A stretch of 10,902 bases of DNA. Origin: an uncultured Sporolactobacillus sp. Its GTDB lineage: Bacteria > Bacillota > Bacilli > Bacillales > Sporolactobacillaceae. The notes below the pieces were generated by a model, which was not told the origin of the DNA, searched no databases, and worked only from the letters and a program-made list of their open reading frames with translations. The translations under genes were made by a program, and so were the position numbers. Shown in pieces: positions 5,658 to 10,902 of this stretch (positions are counted from its first letter, which is position 1; each line of letters begins with the position of its first letter). Location: contig UQRJ01000073.1 in the NCBI GenBank assembly GCA_900543345.1, forward strand, positions 1-10,902. The letters are read 5' to 3'.

Positions 5658-6425
5658 TTAATGATTCTTGTCCCCACCGGTAAGGTACTGTCGCAGTTTA
5701 AATAGCGCCTTCGTATGTATTTGCGAAATACGCGAGGTTGATAATCCCATCACACGGCCGATTTCGGTCAGTGTCAATCCTTCATAGTAAAAGAGTGAAA
5801 CAACGGTCCGTTCTTTTTCGCCGAGCTTGTCGATCTGCTCGGCCAGCATCCGTTTGTTTTCTTGCTCAATCAAATAGCGGTCGGGAAGCTGGGCGGACGG
5901 ATCTTCAATCGAAGCAGTCGGATAATCGCCGCCGGTGCTCCCTGCTCCGTCATCCAGCGATACAAGTGTCGACAGCATGCCTTCGGAAACGGTTCGTGAG
6001 ACTTCGTCCGCCGTCATGCCGCATTTATGAGCGACTTCTTCAAGTGTCGCCGTCCGTTTTTTTTCTTGTTCGATTTCTTCCGCTGCTTTTTCAATTCGTT
6101 TATTCTTATCGCGTACGGACCGAGGCATCCAATCCGCCTTTCGCAAGCCGTCGAGAATGGCACCGCGGACTCTAAACGAAGCGTACGTATCGAATTTCAG
6201 ATCCCGCTTACGATCGAATTTCTCAAGGGCGTCATACAGGCCCATCAACCCAAAGCTGCGGAGCTCGCTCCGGTCGACACTCGGCGGCAGTCCCGAGCCG
6301 ATCCGCTGAACATGGTACTGAACGAGCGGCATATAAAGTTGAATCAGTACATCTGCAGCCTGCTTATCCCGAAGGCGTCTCCATCTTTCCCACCATTTAT
6401 TTTCCTCCGCAACCGATTTGTCCAT
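5658..6425 (-). CDS. sigD: RNA polymerase sigma-D (FliA/sigma-28 family flagellar sigma factor)
   Basis: SigD directs RNA polymerase to late flagellar, chemotaxis and autolysin promoters. The 255-aa product matches B. subtilis SigD (254 aa). Region 2 is recognisable as DRSELRSFGLMGLYDALEKF and KFDTYASFRVRGAILDGLRKADWMPRSVR (about residues 51-106). A region-3 segment (TLEEVAHKCGMTADEV) follows, and region 4.2 with its recognition helix lies near the C-terminus (LTLTEIGRVMGLSTSRISQIH, about 217-237). The ATG at 6425 is chosen because GGGAGGGG (6431-6438) lies just upstream; a TTG seven codons earlier lacks a comparable site. The 25-nt gap to cheD holds this site and no promoter that I can see. 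SigD function here would be opposed by the anti-sigma factor FlgM, which is not in the window. Confidence 0.97.
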   Translation of the reverse strand: MDKSVAEENKWWERWRRLRDKQAADVLIQLYMPLVQYHVQRIGSGLPPSVDRSELRSFGLMGLYDALEKFDRKRDLKFDTYASFRVRGAILDGLRKADWMPRSVRDKNKRIEKAAEEIEQEKKRTATLEEVAHKCGMTADEVSRTVSEGMLSTLVSLDDGAGSTGGDYPTASIEDPSAQLPDRYLIEQENKRMLAEQIDKLGEKERTVVSLFYYEGLTLTEIGRVMGLSTSRISQIHTKALFKLRQYLTGGDKNH

Positions 6426-6450
6426 TTGCTCCCCTCCCTCTGTCAACTAG

Positions 6451-6933
6451 TTACAAGATGCATTCACCCCGGAAAATTGTCCGTATCCGAAGAACGCCGG
6501 TATATGGGTAAAACGCTATCGTACGTCCGTAATTTTTTCCTGTTTCCTCAGCAAGAAGTGGAATGCCGAATCGCCGCAGTTGGGCACGGACCGACGCAAC
6601 ATTGCGCGCGCCGATACTCTTCATCGGCCCGCCGATTGTCGACTTGAACATTTCCGCGCCGCCGGCCATTTTTGCTTTCAAGCCCGCTAATGCAAGGCCG
6701 TGACGGTGTGTCATTAGGTCAACCAGGGCCGGTATGGCAGTATCCGCATATTTCCCCGGCATCAGGATTTCCGATCTTGCCAGCGAAGAAGCCGGAAGCA
6801 TGACATGTGCCATACCCGCGCTTTTTTGCAATGGATCGTAGATAACGATCCCGACACACGAACCAAGCCCCATGCACCGCAGAATTTCGTGACCAGCGGC
6901 AAACTTAATCTCGGAAAGCCCGACATGAATCAC
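6451..6933 (-). CDS. cheD: Chemoreceptor glutamine deamidase CheD
   Basis: CheD hydrolyses specific glutamine side chains of methyl-accepting chemoreceptors to glutamate. It also binds CheC and stimulates its phosphatase activity, closing an adaptation loop. The 160-aa product has the catalytic Cys26 in GLGSCVGIVIYD and His43 in AGMAHVMLP, the expected 17-residue spacing, matching T. maritima Cys27/His44. Other conserved blocks are KYADTAIPALVDLM, KMAGGAEMF, IGARNVASVR and ETGKNYGRT. The start is GTG (6931-6933), overlapping the cheC TGA by 4 nt (GTGA), so the two partners are probably translated in a coupled way. Cytosolic. Confidence 0.97.
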   Translation of the reverse strand: MIHVGLSEIKFAAGHEILRCMGLGSCVGIVIYDPLQKSAGMAHVMLPASSLARSEILMPGKYADTAIPALVDLMTHRHGLALAGLKAKMAGGAEMFKSTIGGPMKSIGARNVASVRAQLRRFGIPLLAEETGKNYGRTIAFYPYTGVLRIRTIFRGECIL

Positions 6934-7544
6934 TTAGACGACTTCCTTTCATAAAAGCTGAAAATAGTATCCAGTGATTCCGGTATCGGCAGAAACAGAA
7001 ATTCCCCGGTAATCGGGCGGCATTGATCCTGATCGATCAGTTCCGCCTCGATCATAAGCACAGCGTCGTCATAAAGTGACAGTTCGATCAACCCCTCCCC
7101 GAGTATAGCCGCTTTCATATCGACGGCATCGCTCGGCGGAGACGGAACAAGCGTAATCCCAAGAAAATCTGCCAGTGCGGAGAGATAGGAACCGCATAAA
7201 ATATTGCTGATTTCGCGAAAGGCCGATCGCCCCATACCCTCGTCCAGAACCGATGCACCGGGAACGAGCGCCCCGATCAGCCGGTTCGCGTCGGCAAGTT
7301 CGAACATAAGAAAAAAGCAACCTTTCAACTCTCCGCCGACATCAATATACGATGCCGCCACATTGGTTTCTGCTTGACGCCCAGACATCTTTTCTAGCGG
7401 GACCACGCTCACCGACGGAATCGTCATTTTGATTCTTTTGCCAAGCAACGACGACAGTGCGGACGCCGCGTGCCCTGCCCCGATATTTCCAACTTCCTTC
7501 AACAGATCGAGATGTGCCGGCTTCAGCTGCGTTAGTTTGTGCAT
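6930..7544 (-). CDS. cheC: CheY-P phosphatase CheC
   Basis: CheC dephosphorylates CheY-P and takes part in CheY-P-dependent adaptation with CheD. The 204-aa product contains both active-site motifs of the [D/S]-x3-E-x2-N-x22-P type. The first is Asp13-Glu17-Asn20-Pro43 (LLKEVGNIGAGHAASAL), and the second is Ser107-Glu111-Asn114-Pro137 (SAFREISNILCGSYLSALADF). Both have exact spacing, so two catalytic sites appear functional, as in B. subtilis CheC and unlike the single-site CheX. The C-terminal third (IELSLYDDAVLMIEAELI) is consistent with the CheD-binding face, which is inference. The ATG at 7544 lies 4 nt after the cheW stop. Confidence 0.97.
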   Translation of the reverse strand: MHKLTQLKPAHLDLLKEVGNIGAGHAASALSSLLGKRIKMTIPSVSVVPLEKMSGRQAETNVAASYIDVGGELKGCFFLMFELADANRLIGALVPGASVLDEGMGRSAFREISNILCGSYLSALADFLGITLVPSPPSDAVDMKAAILGEGLIELSLYDDAVLMIEAELIDQDQCRPITGEFLFLPIPESLDTIFSFYERKSSK

Positions 7545-7548
7545 GAGT

Positions 7549-8019
7549 TTATTCCCCGATCTGTTTTAATCCGTCAACATCGCGGTCGTTGAGCACTTTT
7601 TCCATGTTCAGGAGAATGAGCAGTCCGTCGTCACCGGTCCGGACGACCCCGCCGATAAAAGCCGCACTCGGCCCACCGACGATATCCGGCGTTTTCTCCA
7701 AACGGTCCGGATCGATCGCAACCACTTCTTTGACGGCATCGACAAGCAGGCCGGCCGTCAGCGTATCGCATGTTACAACGACAATTCTCGTATTTTTTGT
7801 GAGCGCCACATCATCGAATCCGAGACGCTTTCTGACATTAACGATCGGTATCACCACGCCGCGCAGATTCATGACACCTTCCACAAATGCCGCCGCATTC
7901 GGCACACGGGTAATTGGTTCCAAGCGCTCAATTGAGCGGACCTGCTTAATCGGCACTCCATATGTCTCGTTCCCAAGATTGAATAGAACGACTTTCGCTT
8001 CTTTCTCTGAGGTTTCCAT
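7549..8019 (-). CDS. cheW: Chemotaxis coupling protein CheW
   Basis: CheW links chemoreceptors to the kinase CheA in the polar signalling array. The 156-aa product has the same length as B. subtilis CheW and is a single SH3-like CheW domain: VVLFNLGNETYGVPIKQVRSIE, then the hallmark VEGVMNLRGVVIPIVNVRKRLG, then VVVTCDTLTAGLLVDAVKEVV and LLILLNMEKVL. The ATG at 8019 is preceded by AGGAGG (8028-8033) at 8 nt spacing. That site begins within the TGA stop of cheA (TGAGGAGG), so cheA termination and cheW initiation are adjacent. An in-frame ATG seven codons earlier (8040) would overlap cheA and lacks a ribosome-binding site, so I do not use it. Confidence 0.97.
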   Translation of the reverse strand: METSEKEAKVVLFNLGNETYGVPIKQVRSIERLEPITRVPNAAAFVEGVMNLRGVVIPIVNVRKRLGFDDVALTKNTRIVVVTCDTLTAGLLVDAVKEVVAIDPDRLEKTPDIVGGPSAAFIGGVVRTGDDGLLILLNMEKVLNDRDVDGLKQIGE

Positions 8020-8032
8020 CGGTTTTCCCTCC

Positions 8033-10057
8033 TCACGCATTTTGTCTGAAACGGATTCTTTTCTGTTCGTCGATCAATTCCTGGCAATCCAGAATCAAGG
8101 CAACCTTCCCGTCTCCAAGAATCGTTGCGCCGGAAAAACCGCGCACCGTCTTCAGATACTTACCGAGCGGTTTGACAACAATATCCTGATAGCCGAGTAA
8201 TTTATCGGTAACGAGCGCAACGGTGTGATCGCCGTGACGCACGAGGACAATAGACCGCGAAGCCGATTTGTTTCCCTTCTCCGCCGGTATCTTTAAATAT
8301 TCGTCGAGAGCGACAATCGGCACGACCTGATCGCGAAAATTCATGACGCTGCGCCGATTCACCGAACGAATCTGCGCCTGACGTTCCAGAGCGGTCTCGA
8401 TGATCGACGTAATCGGTATGGCATAGATTTCGCCACCCGCCCGTACGAGCAGCGCATTAATAATCGAGAGTGTCAACGGGAGCTTAATCGTGAATTTTGT
8501 TCCCTTGCCCGGTGTTGAATCCACACCGACCGTACCGCCGAGCGCGTGAATTTTACTTTCGACCACATCGAGGCCGACGCCGCGTCCGGAGATGTCGGAT
8601 ATTTTATCGGCCGTACTAAATCCGGACTCAAACAGCAAATGATAGACATCTTTGTCAGTCAGCGAATCGGCGGCCGTTTGTGAAACAATGCCTTTTTCTA
8701 CCGCCTTTTTCAGCACCTTCCGGCGATTAATGCCGGCGCCGTCGTCCTCGATTTCGATAAACACGTGATTGCCGCTATGATAAGCTCGCATGGCCAGCAA
8801 GCCGGTCGGATTTTTACCAATCTTTTGTCGCACGTCCGGATGCTCAATACCGTGGTCCATCGAGTTGCGAATCATATGCATCAGCGGATCGCCGAGTTCA
8901 TCAATGACCGTACGATCGATCTCGGTTTCCGCACCGCTGATCTGCAAATCGACCTTCTTATTCAACTCTCTGGCAAGACTGCGCACCATCCTCGGAAAGC
9001 GATTAAATACCTGTTCCACCGGTTCCATTCGCAGACCGAGAATCGTCTCTTGCATCTGGTCCGATACTTGTTTAAAGCGGCCGACGGAGTCGTGCAATTC
9101 CTCACTCTGCAACGAGGAAGCAACTTTCTCCAGCCGGCTGCGTTCAATCACCATCTCTTCAAAAAGATTCAGCAGATGATCGAGGCGGCTCAAATTGACT
9201 CGTATGGTCTTGGCGATCGGTTTCCGTTTGCCCACAGAGCCGTTTTTCGACGGTTTCATCTTTTTCGCGGATGAAAGAGGGGCTGGCTGCGTTTTCAGAT
9301 CGCTCACACCGATTGTCCGCGTTTCAACCGCGTCAATTTCCGAGATGCCCATGATCGCCGTTTTAACTTCTGCGGCGGACCGATCCGTCACCACAACATA
9401 AGTAAACTGGTGCTCAAATGCTTCCTTTTCAATAGCTTCGGTCGACGGGTCGGAGTGAATAATCGTACCGAAACCCTCCAACGTATTTGAAACCATTAGC
9501 GCACGCGCCGCTTTCAGCACACAATCATTTCTCAGTGTCACCGCCGCTTCCACAACTTTCATGTTCTGCTCCAGCGCTTCCCGGATGACTGCTTCGTCAT
9601 ATTCCGAAAATACCGTACCGCCTTGCTGCAGCGCTTTTTGCCCGCTCTTTGTTTGCTTGTCTTCTTGCTTTTGCCCACCAAGCAGCGCCTGCAGTTTTTT
9701 CATCACCGACGTCGTGTCTTTATGGTCATCACCGCCCTGCTCGATATTGTCCACCATCGCCCCGAGCAAATCTACCCCTTCAAAGAGTGCATCGATCATC
9801 GTCGCAGTCACCGAAACCTTGCCTTGACGCAGCGCATCGAACACGTTTTCCATCGAATGGGTCAGATCCATCATCGTCCGAAAACCCATTTGACCCGAGC
9901 TTCCTTTCAATGTGTGGGCGGAGCGAAAGATGCTGTTAATCAGATCGGGATCGGGGTTCGCGTGATCGGTTTGCAAGGACGTCAGCTTGTCGTTCAAATT
10001 CTGAAGATGTTCTCGCGCTTCATCAATAAAAATGCCGAGATACTGACTCATATCCAT
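8033..10057 (-). CDS. cheA: Chemotaxis histidine kinase CheA
   Basis: CheA autophosphorylates under receptor control and passes phosphate to CheY and CheB. The 674-aa product has all five domains. P1 (about 1-110) carries phospho-accepting His48 in FRSAHTLKGSSG. P2 (about 150-250) is the CheY/CheB docking domain, flanked by flexible linkers; the second linker is lysine-rich (about 264-282). P3 (about 284-345) is the dimerisation hairpin, ending in MQETILGLRMEPVE. P4 (about 350-530) is the ATPase, with N box HMIRNSMDHGIEHP (394-407), G1 DDGAGIN (438-444), F box LLFESGFSTAD (474-484) and G2 GRGVGLD (491-497). P5 (about 532-674) is CheW-like and binds CheW and receptors. The start MDMSQYL matches B. 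subtilis MDMNQYL and follows GGAGA; the ATG is 2 nt after the cheB TAG. Confidence 0.98.
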   Translation of the reverse strand: MDMSQYLGIFIDEAREHLQNLNDKLTSLQTDHANPDPDLINSIFRSAHTLKGSSGQMGFRTMMDLTHSMENVFDALRQGKVSVTATMIDALFEGVDLLGAMVDNIEQGGDDHKDTTSVMKKLQALLGGQKQEDKQTKSGQKALQQGGTVFSEYDEAVIREALEQNMKVVEAAVTLRNDCVLKAARALMVSNTLEGFGTIIHSDPSTEAIEKEAFEHQFTYVVVTDRSAAEVKTAIMGISEIDAVETRTIGVSDLKTQPAPLSSAKKMKPSKNGSVGKRKPIAKTIRVNLSRLDHLLNLFEEMVIERSRLEKVASSLQSEELHDSVGRFKQVSDQMQETILGLRMEPVEQVFNRFPRMVRSLARELNKKVDLQISGAETEIDRTVIDELGDPLMHMIRNSMDHGIEHPDVRQKIGKNPTGLLAMRAYHSGNHVFIEIEDDGAGINRRKVLKKAVEKGIVSQTAADSLTDKDVYHLLFESGFSTADKISDISGRGVGLDVVESKIHALGGTVGVDSTPGKGTKFTIKLPLTLSIINALLVRAGGEIYAIPITSIIETALERQAQIRSVNRRSVMNFRDQVVPIVALDEYLKIPAEKGNKSASRSIVLVRHGDHTVALVTDKLLGYQDIVVKPLGKYLKTVRGFSGATILGDGKVALILDCQELIDEQKRIRFRQNA

Positions 10058-10059
10058 CG

Positions 10060-10854
10060 CTATTCATCTCCTCTAAATGCATATTGACTGCAAATTGATT
10101 CGGCCACCCGGCCAAGCGGACAAACAAGATCGACCTGCTTTGTTTCAATAGCCGCTTTAGGCATCCCGAACACGACGCACGATTGTCTGGCTTCGGCAAT
10201 CGCAAAGACATGACGATTGTTTTTTTTCAATCGGCTAAGACCGGACGCCCCATCTTTTCCCATACCAGTCAAAATAGCAACGACATAGGAACGATGGCGG
10301 ATGCGATCCAGCGAATTGAGTGCTACATCCACCGAAGGCCGAACGCCGTGGACCGGTGGATCCTGCGAAAGTCGGACAACCAATCGGCCGTTTTCATTCT
10401 CCAAAAGTCGAGTGTGAAAACCGCCCGGCGCAATGTATACATTGCCATTCTCAAGCACCTCGCCTTCAAATGCCTCACTCACTTTGACCCGGGACATACG
10501 ATCCAGTCGATCGGCGAGCGACTTGGTGAATTGCGCGGGCATATGCTGGACGATCAGTATCGGTGCCGGCAATCCTATTTTCAATCCGGGGACAACCAGC
10601 TGCAACGCTTTCGGCCCTCCGGTCGATGTGCCGATGAAGATCAGTGACGGAAAACCCATCCGCGAGAGTGCCGCTGTTTTTTGTTCAATTTCTCCGTCGG
10701 CTGTTTGGTCGGGATGGGCCGCATCCGGCCGGATTTTCGTCTCAGCGGCTTGTCTTATCTTAGTTTGCAATTCCGATTCGATCCGACCAATTTCGGACGG
10801 CCGTCCGTTCGGTTTAGCAATAAAATCAAACGCGCCGCTGCCCAGTGCTTCGAT
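10060..10854 (-). CDS. cheB: Chemotaxis protein-glutamate methylesterase CheB, N-terminus missing at contig end
   Basis: CheB removes methyl groups from receptor glutamates when its receiver domain is phosphorylated by CheA. The 264 genuine codons here begin within the receiver domain (IEALGSGAFDFIAKP, the alpha4-beta5 region ending in the conserved Lys-Pro). They continue through a polar linker of about 50 residues into the complete esterase domain. Catalytic residues, numbered in the fragment, are Ser77 in GTSTGGP, His104 in QHMP and Asp201 in TGMGKDG. Roughly 90-95 N-terminal residues, including the phosphorylated aspartate, lie beyond the window (family length about 350-357). The frame continues into the adapter, where it creates a false start and the five residues MYKRQ; these are not part of the protein. 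The stop TAG lies 2 nt before the cheA ATG. Confidence 0.97.
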   Translation of the reverse strand: MEALGSGAFDFIAKPNGRPSEIGRIESELQTKIRQAAETKIRPDAAHPDQTADGEIEQKTAALSRMGFPSLIFIGTSTGGPKALQLVVPGLKIGLPAPILIVQHMPAQFTKSLADRLDRMSRVKVSEAFEGEVLENGNVYIAPGGFHTRLLENENGRLVVRLSQDPPVHGVRPSVDVALNSLDRIRHRSYVVAILTGMGKDGASGLSRLKKNNRHVFAIAEARQSCVVFGMPKAAIETKQVDLVCPLGRVAESICSQYAFRGDE

Positions 10855-10902
10855 CTGTCTCTTATACACATCTGACGCTGCCGACGAATAGCCTTGTGTA
10901 GA
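10855..10902 (-). other. Nextera i5-side sequencing adapter (artifact)
   Basis: This is not genomic. Positions 10855-10873 are the Tn5 mosaic end (CTGTCTCTTATACACATCT). Positions 10874-10887 (GACGCTGCCGACGA) are the reverse complement of the Nextera read-1 linker. Positions 10888-10895 (ATAGCCTT) are an 8-nt index, and 10896-10902 (GTGTAGA) are the start of the reverse-complemented P5 oligo. From memory, the index is the reverse complement of AAGGCTAT (Nextera XT S520). Confidence 0.98.

Noticed and set aside
6426..6446. Seven-codon N-terminal extension of sigD from a TTG at 6446
   Set aside because: These codons are the GGGAGGGG ribosome-binding site of the ATG at 6425, and the shorter protein matches the known SigD length.
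8020..8040. Seven-codon N-terminal extension of cheW from an ATG at 8040
   Set aside because: It would encode the AGGAGG site and overlap the end of cheA. The ATG at 8019 has the site and gives the 156-aa family length.
7589..8200. 203-codon plus-strand frame antisense to cheW
   Set aside because: Serine/threonine-rich low-complexity translation typical of the complement of a coding sequence. No domain, and no promoter or site of its own.
8604..8630. GCCGATAA on the minus strand (8611-8604), resembling a SigD -10 inside cheA
   Set aside because: At 15 nt spacing the -35 position reads TGAG, not TAAA, and the bases encode the conserved F-box/G2 region of CheA, so the match is explained by coding constraint.
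5088..10854. A novel signalling or defence system within the che gene block
   Set aside because: Every frame is a recognisable chemotaxis or motility family member with its key residues intact, in the known Bacillus order.

Overview
The window is 10,806 bases of genomic DNA (49-10854) with intact Illumina Nextera library adapters left on both ends (1-48 and 10855-10902). It therefore looks like one tagmented fragment, or a contig, from which adapters were not trimmed. All genes lie on the minus strand. They read from right to left as cheB(partial)-cheA-cheW-cheC-cheD-sigD-swrB | rpsB-tsf | pyrH-frr-uppS-cdsA-dxr(partial).

This is the gene order at the 3' end of the Bacillus subtilis fla/che operon and the translation/lipid block that follows it. 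Together with the CheC/CheD adaptation proteins, a SwrB/YlxL-like protein and strong Gram-positive AGGAGG ribosome-binding sites, it points to a flagellated member of the Bacillales (Firmicutes). I cannot name a genus. The conserved order from one end to the other argues against a chimeric contig.

Region 5088-10854 is the chemotaxis and motility part: the receptor-modifying esterase CheB, the histidine kinase CheA, the coupling protein CheW, the CheY-P phosphatase CheC, the receptor deamidase CheD, the flagellar sigma factor SigD, and the membrane-anchored SwrB. These genes are spaced from a 4-nt overlap to about 36 nt apart, as expected of one transcript. Regions 3188-5087 and 49-3043 are housekeeping: ribosomal protein S2 and EF-Ts; then UMP kinase, ribosome recycling factor, undecaprenyl diphosphate synthase, CDP-diglyceride synthase and the first 13 codons of DXP reductoisomerase. 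They supply translation, pyrimidine nucleotides, the cell-wall lipid carrier, phospholipid precursors and isoprenoid precursors.

Most of the less obvious content is regulatory. A strong sigma-A promoter with an extended -10 sits directly after the swrB stop and drives rpsB through a roughly 107-nt structured leader. A hairpin with G-U pairs lies between rpsB and tsf. The tsf-pyrH gap appears to hold a terminator, then a promoter, then a second terminator-like hairpin whose 5' arm contains the predicted transcription start. I found no undescribed enzyme system, mobile element, CRISPR array, or tRNA/rRNA gene. The protein-coding content is ordinary and well conserved.
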